A DNA stretch of 64,000 nucleotides. Source: Syncephalis fuscata (Eukaryota; Zoopagomycota; Zoopagomycetes; Zoopagales; Piptocephalidaceae). Under the pieces are notes generated by a model, which was not told the origin of the DNA, did no database searches, and saw nothing but the letters and a program-made list of their open reading frames with translations. Each line of letters opens with the position of its first letter. Position 1 is the stretch's first letter. The DNA lies in assembly GCA_025786725.1 (NCBI GenBank), contig JAHLTZ010000008.1, positions 62,001 to 126,000 on the forward strand, read 5' to 3'. Below are positions 33,314-48,000 of the stretch, one piece after another. A program made the translations under genes and the position numbers.

Positions 33314-34811
33314 ATGCTTACATCTAGTAAACCCGCTGTAGAAGAGAAGCCGTCATTCCTTGGCTATGACTACGAAGAAAATGAGATTGTATTCACGCTC
33401 GATGGTAACGTGAATGGTGGTACACTTAAAGCGCTTGTTGAGCGTTGTACACTTCACGATACACTCGATACGACATTTATTAACAACTTCTTACTTACGT
33501 ATCAATCATTTACGACATCGGAAGAGTTTATGGAGCTGTTATTTAAACGATTTCAAATTCAGCCACCGTCTGGTTTAAGTCCTGAAGACTTGGAGCTATG
33601 GAGCAAGAAGAAGCAAACACCTGTTCGTCTACGGTAAGTTAATTGTACTATTAATACATTATATTATTAGCTAATTTATTGATTTACTCCTTATAGTGTT
33701 TAATATTATAAAGCAATGGCTTGAATCTGGTTATCACGAAGAAATGACTCGGGATTATTGATTAAACTAAATGACTTTATTAAAACAACAATGACACCGT
33801 ATAGTAATACGTGCCATTATTAAACCTTATTGAGATGCGACAAAAGAAATCGACAGATTACACTTTACATAAACTAGTGCGTAATACTAAAGAAGAAGCA
33901 CCACAACCAATATGCCCAAGGATTTGAAGAAGATTGAGCTCTTGATATTGATCCTATCGAGTTTGCACGTCATCTTACTATTATGGACTCGCAGTTGTAT
34001 AACAAGATTACACCTGTTGAATGTTTAAACAAAGCATGGTCCAATAAGAAAATTCGTGCTCTGTTAACATTAAAGCAATGATTGAAATTTCAAATCATCT
34101 TACGCATTGGGTAATTGAATCAATATTGCAAGAGAAGGATGCACGTAAGCGTGCCCAATTGATCCAACATTTTGTAGCCATTGCTGATGTAAGTCCTTAT
34201 TGTAAACATTTGTATTACTAATATCTAATATAGTTTGTTATCATTAGCACTGTATGAGGCTGAATAACTATAACAGTTTAATGGCTATTCTAGCTGGTCT
34301 CAACTCGGCTCCCATTCATCGTTTGAAGCAGACACAGGAACAGGTGTCTACTGAGACGACAGCTGTCCTCGATCTGCTAAAAGCAAGGATAAATCAAGCG
34401 AATAACTTTTCGACTTATCGCGAAAGTCTTCACTTAATTGATTCACCTTGTGTGCCATTTTTGGGTAAGTTACTAATAATAATAATATAACATTACTAAT
34501 ACTACTTTATAGGTGTCTATTTGACGGATTTAACATTTATTGATGACGGTAATCCGGACAAACTAAGTGACACTAATTTGATCAACTTTAGCAAGTACAG
34601 CAAGTGTGCTGATGTGATTACTGAAATCCAGCAATATCAGAATCTGCCATACTGTCTTACAACAGTACCAGAAATCAAAATGTTCCTTGAACATAACTTG
34701 CAAGGTGACCGTGATATACAAGATCTCTATAACATAAGTCTAGAGATAGAACCACGTAGTCAAGAAGATGAAAAGATCGCCCGTCTATTACATGAAAGTG
34801 GCTTCCTTTAA
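33314..34811 (+). CDS. Ras guanine-nucleotide exchange factor, catalytic region (frame-broken)
   Basis: Exons 33314-33633, 33697-34188, 34248-34464 and 34513-34811 encode a RasGEF_N domain (IVFTLDGNVNGGTLKALVER, LTYQSFTTSEEFMELLFKRF) followed by the Cdc25 catalytic domain. Landmarks are VFNIIKQWLES, DIDPIEFARHLTIMDSQLYN, KITPVECLNKAW, IKAMIEISNHLTHWVIESIL, HCMRLNNYNSLMAILAGLNS and VYLTDLTFIDDGNPD. It activates Ras-type GTPases by GDP release. Exon 2 contains about four frame changes (about 33740, 33820, 33930, 34060), between which conserved sequence continues. That suggests base errors or a young pseudogene. The protein consists almost only of the catalytic core; N-terminal SH3 or regulatory parts usual in Cdc25/Ste6 are not visible upstream. 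Confidence 0.85.
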
Positions 34812-35495
34812 GTAATCATCTCCTTTGTCGTTGTATATCATTTACTATCAGTATTAGATGTCTATTGATCGTGTTAACCATAATGACATGCACTTAATTA
34901 ACTGACTGATTTGACCCTTGGTTAAATATAGTGCAAATTATGCCGATCATTGATTTGTTCGCCGTCTAATAACAACAATGTTATGATAACGAGTAAACTG
35001 AATTTATTTTAATTAACATAATACAGTTTTAGTTTAGTCTAAAGCATATTTACAAATGTGTATATTTATTTTGTTCACTCTTTAGTATAAACAAAATGAT
35101 AGCCATGTATCCGACTCTATGATGTGTCATTTCGCATTATTAAGCAACTTTTATGAGCAACTCGTTAACTATTTATTATTCAGTATGTATGTATATTCTT
35201 TAACCATTCACATTATTTATATTTCATATTCATACTATGATATATTCATTCTATATTCTAATAAATAAAAAGATAAGACATTATACAATACTAATTACTA
35301 CATGTCTCTAGTAACATATCAATTAAACTAAATAACTAATAACTAATATTACATACTTTTGCTTTCTCGTCATCTTAACATTTATAGATATTGTCTGTTC
35401 AATAATACTAATGCGTTGTAAAAAATCAACAAAAACAAACAAATAGCGACTGACAAGTGGAAAGCAAGTGTAAGCAATAGTTTGTTGTGGTATTA
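34812..35495. other. Intergenic
   Basis: AT-rich region between the 3' ends of the Ras-GEF and MCM7 genes; nothing recognised. Confidence 0.6.
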
Positions 35496-38375
<2,880 letters not shown>

Positions 38376-38684
38376 AGTAAAGTAAAACCGACAAGATCAA
38401 CCAACCAATATAATAGTGACGAGGTGAACAATAATAAAAAAGAACAGCGAATCTGTCCACCACCAATAACTGTGTTGTTAATATCGTGCCAGTATTAGTA
38501 GTAGCAACAGTAAATAGCAACAAAACAATAACACTGTACACTATGGAGAAAGAAACGCGAATCCTTTTAACAGATACAAATGTGTAAAAAAAGAAAGATT
38601 TTATAGACGCGTGTTAATATGCTTTTATAACCACATTCTTGTCTCCGCTTCATTCCATCATAGACTACACTATTGGCACTATGC

Positions 38685-38958
38685 TTAGTCTTCAGTAGTT
38701 GTATCTTGTATAGCTGGTATGTCAGTCTTTTGTGCCTTCTCCTCTTGTTCTTTCCATTGGGTCTCCAAGTGATCTGTTACAAATAAACCAAGCGAGCCAA
38801 TAACTAATCCTCCTAAATAAATAAAAAGTATTAATCTATTAACATAGTACAAAAATAGATTCAATAACTATATATACCTATACCAAAAAGAATACGTGTT
38901 TTGGTGAAAGATTCAAAAAAGTACGAAATATATTGGGTTGAGGTGTTGGTGTAGACAT
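38685..38958 (-). CDS. Small membrane protein, about 67 residues (frame-broken)
   Basis: Two exons (38958 to about 38874, and 38812-38685). Exon 1 starts MSTPTPQPNIFRTF. After a T-run near 38925 the sensible frame shifts by one base and reads ESFTKTRILFGIG. Exon 2 continues GLVIGSLGLFVTDHLETQWK and ends with an acidic tail, IPAIQDTTTED. The layout is a short N-terminal arm, one transmembrane segment and a charged C-terminal helix, like many small mitochondrial membrane proteins. I do not recognise the family. Confidence 0.5.
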
Positions 38959-39120
38959 ATTGTTATGGTTATGGTTGTTATTGTTAATAGAAAAGTGTAG
39001 AAAGTGAATAAAACAATACTATAAATGATTTACGATGAATCGTGATATTTATTAATATTAAACGTGGATTAAGTAAACATACGCAGCATATTAATGTTTA
39101 TAGTAAGTATTTATTAAAGA

Positions 39121-39530
39121 TTAAGCAGTAGTAAACGAACTTTCAGGTGGAATAGATTCTTTTGGATGTTTTGCTTCCATATGCGCTATTAAAAGTTTGT
39201 AATTCGGTACACCCAACTATAATATAATATGGTTAACTAATCATCCATTTAATCTAATATTATATGTGTCTATATATATATATAACGTATATATACATAT
39301 ATACTAGTGTTATTTGTCAGTACGAATAACTTACCTTGCATTTAGGACATGCAATCTTTAAACCAGCAGCACGGGCACCCAACTGCGATGTGCCACCTTT
39401 ATGTTTATCGGCCAGTTTCTGAGCTTTTTCCCTTTATATAAATGACATATATATGTAATAAGTATTACTATAACACTATATAGTAGTACAACATCTACCT
39501 CGCCTGTTCCTTCTGCTTTCCGCGAGTCAT
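39121..39530 (-). CDS. Small 4F5/zf-met2-type zinc-finger protein
   Basis: Three exons (39530-39499, 39431-39335, 39216-39121) join in frame to 74 residues. The N-terminus (MTRGKQKEQAREKAQKLADK) is the Lys-rich 4F5/SERF-like helix. It is followed by a single C2H2 finger, ACPKCKLGVPNYKLLIAHME and then AKHP. This arrangement matches the short eukaryotic family typified by plant At2g23090 (4F5 N-terminus plus zf-met2). The function of the family is poorly known; nucleic-acid binding is likely. All splice sites are canonical and the frame is intact. Confidence 0.8.
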
Positions 39531-39773
39531 AGTAATAGCGTGTTATAGTAAAAGTAAAGCAAAGGTAGTTAAAAACAAAGAAAGAAAGAAAGAAGGAATA
39601 TTACAAAGACGATGAGAAAATGACCATCATTTAATGTAAATTAAATATTTAGTAATTTCTATACATTTTGTACACTATTCACTTTTAATAATACTTTTTC
39701 TTTTTTTCTTATTTATTTATACAGTAGTTGTAGTATATCCATTGCTTATCGTGCTTCGTTTCTGTCTTCTTCT

Positions 39774-41236
39774 ATGTCTACCTCGCGTTCTCTACATAAA
39801 GCATTGGTGTTTCTGACGCCATTTCGTCACTCTATTCCTCAGTGTCCAAATAGAGTTGTAGGTAATTTAGTGCGTCATATCGCTATACGACTAGAACAGC
39901 GCCTATCTATTCAACTACCACGCAAGCTATTTGGCCTACAAATCACCTGCTACCAATTGATGTTAGAGGCGTGAGATAGTTGAAATAGGACAATGGTCAC
40001 TGTAGAGGATAGAAAGCTGCGTAAAAGTGTTAAGAAACACGGTATAAACTGGCAACAAGTGGCAAAAGATATTAAAGGACGCTCACACGAACAATGTGCC
40101 GCTCGTTGGCTATTACTTGATCGTAAAACATTAGAAATTAAAGAAGATCATCAACAAAGCAATATAGCAAATACAGATTTAATTTCATCTAATCGTACAG
40201 AAACAACCAATTTATTACCAAAGATTCGTATAGTACGTAGACAAGCCAATCGATATTGGTCATCACAAGAAGAAGCAATATTACATGATACAGTTGCCGA
40301 ATGTGGTACTAATTGGCTTACGGTGGCTAAACATTTACCAGGTCGTTCGCCCAATTCATGTCGTAGTCGATGGTACTCCTCGGTGGATAGTGACAATAAA
40401 CGAGGTCGATGGACACCAGAAGAAGATGACACGTTACGAAAGGCAATATCCAAGTGTCCGCAAGGAGCCTGGACAAGAGTTGCTAGTTACGTACAGGCCG
40501 TACTAGTCAACAATGCCGTACACGATGGAATGAACACTTGAATAGCCACCGTCATGCCAAAACACCTACAATTACTAAAGCAGCTACGATGACGCGTAAA
40601 GGTCGATGGAGTGAAAGGGAAAAGCAACGATTAAATGAATTGGTGTCAAAGTATGGATTTCTATGGACTGCTATTGCTTATCAATTAAAGACGCGTACCG
40701 CAACACAGTGCCGCGATCAATGGCGTTCCACTTTAATGCCCGGTATTAAATTGGGCCACTGGACGGAGGAAGAGGATGCGCTGTTGCGTCAAGGTGTTAA
40801 AAAGTATAAACGGCGTTGGAAACTTGTAGCCGCTATGGTGCCGGGTAGAACGGCTAGACAGTGCTGTGCCCGATGGGATGCCTCTATTGATCCACGTTAC
40901 GCTCACTCTTCATGGACACTGGTTGAAGATGAACAATTAATGGCCGCCGTCATTAGTACACCAGGTGATCCGGAGCATATTGGATTTGATTGGCATGCGT
41001 GTGCCCATCATTTAAATCATCAACGCAATGCTCGACAATGTCGTGAACGCTATCGACGACTTGTACTTCTCGGCAAGACTGATTTAATTAGTGAGACTGA
41101 ATCACTTACCCATCGATTATATCAGTCATTTTTATCGGAACGCTATTTAGGTCATGCATCTAATGATGTACAGACAGTAGCACCAAACGATAACGATAAT
41201 GAAACAGAAACTGATTTATTTAGCATAAATACATGA
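39774..41236 (+). CDS. Multi-repeat Myb/SANT transcription factor (frame-broken)
   Basis: At least five Myb repeats follow one another: GINWQQVAKDIKGRSHEQCA, RYWSSQEEAILHDTVAECGT, RGRWTPEEDDTLRKAISKCP, KGRWSEREKQRLNELVSKYG, LGHWTEEEDALLRQGVKKYK, and a longer last one, HSSWTLVEDEQLMAAVIST with HQRNARQCRERYRRL. The spaced Trp residues and the R-x-x-x-Q-C-x-x-R-W ends are clear. Chains of 4-6 repeats occur in the SNAPc large subunit (SNAPC4) family and related fungal Myb proteins, so a role in snRNA-type promoter binding is possible but unproven. One G is missing near 40497 (GRTSQQCRTRWNEHLN continues in another frame), and a second break or intron lies near 39990. The true start is uncertain: ATG 39774 or 39993. 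Confidence 0.85.
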
Positions 41237-41401
41237 CATTATACAACAGCCAATGAAATACTAATTATGTATAATAAATAACTTGTTTTTTACATTTATT
41301 ATATTGTGCAATGATTTAAACGACAGTTTATTAAAGTAAAAGGAAAGAAAGAAAGAAAGGAAAACGGAAAGAAAGCAATAATCATTTTACTAGTCTCTTA
41401 T

Positions 41402-44400
41402 TTATAGATTATATACTACGATGATAAGGCGTCCTTGAACATAGTAATCGGGATTCATCATAGGATCATACTTTTTTTCTACACGAGGTATTGGTCTTGG
41501 TCTGTAAGGTGAAAGACTTTCACTGTAATACTGGAATCGTCTCTTGGGTGTCCAGTTTTTTGGTTCATTAAATGGCGACTCCAAAGATAACGTCTCTTGA
41601 CTAACGTTAATAATGAGTATTTAATATACATATATACACAATACATATATAATGGTAAGAGTCAATAAGTAGAATAGAATATAGTATATAATCACCTTAC
41701 TCGACTAGCCAAACTGGCTATGCCTCCAATAACCTCAACTACATCATCACTATCGTTGGCTCTTAAATGTACACCCACATAGCATCTCTTAGTATCATTA
41801 ATATAGCCTTCAACCAGCGGATCTACAGTTTGCATGAATTGTTTAGGCGTGGCTAGATCAATAATGACCACCTGTGATAATACATCATTATCATCGGGAC
41901 TAGCTCTAACTGTTTTAGGCAGTTCAGTATTTTCGTAGACTTGATAAGCAAGATAACAATTTTCCATAGCCATTTCATCTAAAGTAAGATACTTTTTATC
42001 GTCAAGCGTCTCTTCCACAGGCAATTCGTGGCTTCTATAGTTATTCTGTCCACTTAATTGTTCCTCTGGTGGTATAATATTGGCCGGTTTCTCTTCTGGG
42101 TGTTTATCATTACGGCATGACTTTTTGGTACGTAATAATGATCGGGCCGCATAGGCTGGATGGTCAAGTGTGTGGGAGGTAATACGATATACGTAGATTT
42201 CAACTACTTGTAAGTCACAGTCCACTTCAGGTTCTTCTAATTCAAATCGGAAACAAGCGGCAAATCCTTCACCAGGATGAGTGGCAATGGGTGTTATGTC
42301 AGCCACATAGACACTTTGTTCTTGGGGTAGATTGATGCGTCTAATACCTTCGCCTATACATTGACCACCCAATACTAGTACAGATGATGACACAATCTTG
42401 ACATCCGCATGTGAATTAATAAACTTGAAGCGTAATTTGTCTATTAAGTAAACCACCATTAGTACTGTTAATATACCTATTTATAATCACTTACTAGATT
42501 TAGTCTTCATGACTGTATTGGCTGGCATCGCTTGTGATCGAGTGGTGGAAATGACTGTGCTAGCAATATTGGGTCCACCAAAGTTCAAAAAGTGCTTAAT
42601 GCCTATTTGACCACTACGCACTAATGGTAGATTGTACTCGAATAAACCACCAGGTAGAGCAATAAGATCAACTCTAACAACATCGAGGAAGCGTGCCACA
42701 GCTGCGCCGTCGTCCAATTTATTTGGATTATCCATAAAGCCGTAAACGACCGAAGTACCGGCTCGGCCCATCAAACAACTATTGACGACATATTGACGGT
42801 GTTGACTAACTGGACTTGTAGACTTTAATTCCTCGACGGCATAAACGGAACGATAGGTTCTATTGGACTTTAATCTTAATTCAAAGATATCATATCGTTT
42901 TGGTTCCATCACTTGTTGGTCACCTGGCGTTGAGAGAATACACGTTTACCAAGAATGGTGTTTCATAGATGCGCCGCAACTGCATAACAGAATGTTCATC
43001 GTGTTCTACAAGTTGTAGCACATCTTCTTCCTCCCAGATCATATAGCGAGGAATAATACTATTAATCTTTAATAATGCTTGGTAATTCTCCCAGCTATTA
43101 ATAAACAAGTTAGTATTCAGCATGGTCAACAATCTATAGTAGCTTACTAGAAACCAGAGGCTGGTGCATATAGCATATAGCCTGTATATACATCTTTGAA
43201 TTTAGATTCTAGCGGGGGTCCAGGCATATTGATGAATATATCCAAGACAGCCGGTTCCAAATAACCTGGCCTTTAATAGCAAAATAAAATATTAATAAAA
43301 ATACTATTATTAATAGATAATTACTTACTCGCCAGCATGGGCGCACCAACAGGTGGCATAGGCCGTTTCTCTTCTGTATCAGCTGGTGTAGATGTACTCG
43401 CTTCATTGCTATCATCAGTATTGTTGTTGTTGTTGTTAGGCACAATAGGCACGACATTTGTTTGGACACCGGCTTCTAAATCGGTGTATTTCTTGGCCGC
43501 ACTCATATGTCTACCGTACATTAGACCATTTGGATGTTCACGCATATGCTCATCCCGTCCCGTAATCTTGGCCACGAGATTAAACGATACGTCATCGGTA
43601 GTGGATACGTCCATTCTTGTACTTGACCGGCCAATACAAAGTTGCCAGTCGTATCAAAGAATTGCTTTTGACTAAAGCCACGGGCTGGAAAGCCTGGACT
43701 GGCGGCCTTTAATACCATAGCAGCCACTTTATAGCGATGATCACCTTCTTGTTCATGCTTTTGTTCAAGGGATGGTACCGGTTTATTTGGATTCACCTGC
43801 CAGGAAACAACGAGATAGTATCGATCCGATCGTTTTTTCTCTACTTTGTTGACTACATCTACCGTAGTCATTACTTCATATACAATATTACCACGGGATT
43901 TACAGTCTAGCGTTGATAGGAAATAGCCAGTACCTGGCTTGTCCATCGATACGCTTTCGGTTAAATCGTCGCCAACCATGCCGGTAACGACAAAATGACT
44001 CGCTTTACGCAGTGTAACATTTGGATGATTGACAAATAGATTGACAAATAAACTGTCTTCTGGATCACACACAATGTATGGCGGTGGATGAAGTCGATCT
44101 TCAAACGAACTTTGCTTCTGAAGTCGGCGATGAACATCCGCTCTATAAATACAATGCTATATTAACACTTATTCATACTAAATAGCCAATTCACTTACCG
44201 AGGTGCTACGAAAAAGTGCGGTTCATGATAGCACACCTTCTCACTCTCTAGCAATGGCTCCATCGAAATAATAAGTCTACTACGACTGCCTTGAGCAATA
44301 GTAGCTCTAACGATAAATGTTTCATTTTCAATGGCACCACCATGAAAGATAGGACAGTTATGCGGCATAAGCCGATGTCTAAAGTTCCAGTCATACGCCT

Positions 44401-44785
44401 TTTTCAGCGGTCCTTTATGCCGTACTAAATCGATGTTGGGTTCACATTCGGCCAAAGTCATAAAATGCTTTACTTCATTGTCGCCAATTGGCACATAAAA
44501 GGCAAATACGGCGTAGACAGGTGTTTCGGGCTGTACATCACCTTTGCCAACAATGCCTAATGCAAATACACCTTGACATGACACGGTGCCGTTGGCCGAT
44601 CCAAAACTAAAGCTAGTGTGACGGTTATCGTGAAAGACGAGTGGTTCAGCGATATTTGTCGGCTCATTCGACTCCATATGATACGCGATGTCTTTAAAGC
44701 GAAATAGCGGGTGACTACACGTTACGCGCACGTCCATCACTGGGACGGTAGGCCCGTCAGCAACCTTTTCATCTTCAACGGTCAT
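41402..44785 (-). CDS. Large conserved-looking protein of unknown function (about 1000 residues)
   Basis: About seven exons on the minus strand, ATG at 44785 (MTVEDEKVADGPTVPVMDVR), stop at 41402-41404. The product is rich in beta-strand-like segments with no signal peptide and no membrane span. Recurrent stretches such as VYAVFAFYVPIGDNEVKHFM, FIVRATIAQGSRSRLIISME, NLFVNHPNVTLRKASHFVVT, RYYLVVSWQVNPNKPVPSL and SVYVADITPIATHPGEGF suggest several beta-sandwich domains in series. A low-complexity Asn/Thr/Ser/Pro segment (near 43440) and an acidic Glu/Pro segment (near 42080) look like linkers. There is a frame break near 43610 (after VLAGQVQ, then DVSTTDDVSFNLVAKITG). I do not recognise a family. 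A function should not be guessed. Confidence 0.7.
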
Positions 44786-45046
44786 GATGGTATAGTGGAA
44801 CAGATAGTATAGATAGTATAGATAGGATAGCTGTCAAATAAGAAAACAGTTAAAAGACACACAAATAGATACAATAAGGGAAAAGCGACCGTAAAAATAA
44901 AAATGAGCGTTGCTTCTAGTTAATAATAGCTGTATATCAACTGACACCTGTATTATTGGTGACGCAACGCAAAGGCCTCGTAAAAGACAATGAAAATGTG
45001 TTACAAATAATACTAATTTGGAAATGTTACAGCGTAAAATGTTTAT

Positions 45047-48000
45047 TCATTTTTTCAAACACCATTGTTGAAGCAAATCATAAAGTGTATGTTTTGCTAC
45101 AGGTTTGGTTAAATAGTCATCAATACCTATTCAATGTATTCAATGTATTCAATGTATTCAATTCATATGATTAGTTAGTGTAAAGTGTCTATTATTAATT
45201 ACTATTACTTACCATTCTCAAAACACCGCTCACGTATTCGGTCACCGCTCATGCCCGTCAAGGCAATAATAGGAACACGTGGTCTGCCTCCTAAACGTTC
45301 TCTTTGACGTATTTTTGCTGCTGATTGAAACCCATCCATACCTTTAATCAATTAGTTAATAAATATTGTTATTAATATGTATATATATATTTATATATTT
45401 ACCGGGTAACTAGTGAATAAGTAATAAAATATATAGTCATTAAATAAGCAATCAACTAATTATAGTACATTAACTTACTTGATAGTCCATAAATATTAAA
45501 TTATAGTTTTTCTCTAATGCCAGGTTATAAGCTAATAGATATCAATAGTTATGAGTATTATAATAGTAATTAATAACATTATTAAATCACTTACCGTCTT
45601 CTCCATTAGTTGCATGTTCTGTTTGATAACCAAGTCCTTCAATCATACGGCACATTAACTAAAGTATTATATTATATTATATTATATTATATATGTGTAT
45701 ATATTGGTTAATAAACGGTTATAATATTTTTATAATATACTTGCTTTAGCGTTTAATGGATTATCCTCGACTACTAGAATAGTTTGTAAGTCTCTTTTTT
45801 CATTTTGTTGTAATGATTGATTAATTAAATTGGCCTCTTCACTATTAGTTTTTAGTCGTTTTCCTCGTCGATGTTGTCGTTGTTGTTGTTCATTGTCATT
45901 ACTATCTTTATTGCTATTGTTATCCTTTATATCAGATACAACATCTTGCATAGGTGTAGTATCATGATAGGAAATAGATTGCACATCATCAATTATATGG
46001 CTACTATTACTATTACTGCCACTGGCATGCACATAATTAGAAGAATAATGTGCCACTGGTACAGGTGCTATAGGCATTTGTATTTGATCAATAGACTTGC
46101 TACTACTGCAATTACCATCACTATTGTTGTCGTCGTCATAACTATCACTGAATAAACGTTTATGCTCTTTCTTTTTAGATATTCGTGTCTCTTGTAACTG
46201 TCGGTGTAATTGAACAATTCTTATCCAGTTTAATAGTTGTTTAGTAATGTCATGTTGTCTAACAGGCTTTACTATTTCCATAGTTGTCCATTCTGTATTT
46301 GTTAATACATCAATATTAAATATAGGATGGTCGCTTTGGTTAGAACCAATAGGCAGTAGAAATAGACTACAACCATAACTGTCAACATCAATATTGGGTC
46401 GACTTGTTAAAGCATAGTGATCTTGTCCAGTAGTAAACATTTTTCTTTGAACTGTTGCAGTAATATTAGTAGACTGTGACGCCGACGATTGAGCAAATAT
46501 ATCTAAAGATGAAGATAAAGATGATGGTGCTGATGATGGTGTAGTTATTGTAGATCCTGTAGGTGCTTCTTTGTAGTCGCTTGGTACAAACCATATGACA
46601 TGTTCTGCTAGTTTAGTATGTACTTCTTTTGAACTCTTGCCAAAACATTCACATAATATCTGTTCAGTGGTTAGATCGGATATAACAATATTACAAACAT
46701 AAAGATGTAATTGATCTTCAAATGGTAAAATCTGTTCTTTAGGTGGCACTATAAAGACATGAATATCGGCAAATTTCCATCCTCTTAACTGTTCCTTAAT
46801 CATTTCGGCCACTTCAGTATGTTTAACCACTATACCGACTAGTTCATCTTCTAATTGAGTAAATGGATACATGCCATGACTATGATGCATAAGAGCGGAT
46901 GCTGGCCTCTCTAATCTCATAGGCGATGCAATAGTGGGTGTAGTTACTGGTATAACGCCAGTAGAGGATACAAATGGCGACACTACACTGCCATCGTCAA
47001 TACGTTCAAGTTCAGCCACATTAACGGTGAATTTAAAGGTGGATCCTTTGTTAGGCACTGAACTGTCCAGCCATACATCACCGCCCATATTAAGGGCCAA
47101 TTCCTTACAGATAGCCAGTCCTAATCCTAGATTATATCAGTACATTAATATACCGATATATCAAATTAAGATTTAATTACTATTTACTTACCACTACCAC
47201 TTGTACGATGGTGACTATCACTTAATTGCATAAATCGTCGAAATAGTAATGGTTGTGCCTCAGATGGAATGCCTAATCCATGATCTTCAACAGAGAATTC
47301 GAGAATGATCGGTTTACCAACACAATATTGAGATGACTCAAATGGTCGTTGTTGTGTTGTATTGCTCTTAAATACTTGTGAACCTGCTCTATTGGTTTCA
47401 TTGGATGTCTGATCGTGATAATCACCCATAACTGTATCGGAATGAATGGCTGATTTGGCTACTACTACGCGTATTACAATAAGACTATGCTTAGGAGAGA
47501 ACTTGATAATAGTTAATATAAATACACTATTCTATTTATGTATCACTAGATAGCTTACCTTGATGGAGTTTGATATAAGATTACCAAGAATTTGCCTAAC
47601 TCGAAAATCATCGGTTAAAATTACATCTGGACAATCAATAGCCACTAAAGGTACCAATTCTAATGACTTTTGACGGGCCATTGGCGATAATAGACCTAAC
47701 AGATATCAATAGATTATAGATATTTGTTTAAATGTTTAAATTACTTACGAAGTGTTTCATCAATAATACCACGAGCTGAACAATTAACTAGTTGGAAATC
47801 CATGGTATTTGATTGGACTTTTGATAGATCAAGTATTTGATTCACTAGACGTAATAACATTTCTCCACCATTACGAATATCTTGACAGTGTTCTCTTTGA
47901 ATGGAGGTTAGCTCCGTTTCTTTTAATAAATCAACAAAACCTAGTACGCCGTTTAAAGGAGTACGCTAAATATTAAATATTAAATATTAATATTAATATA

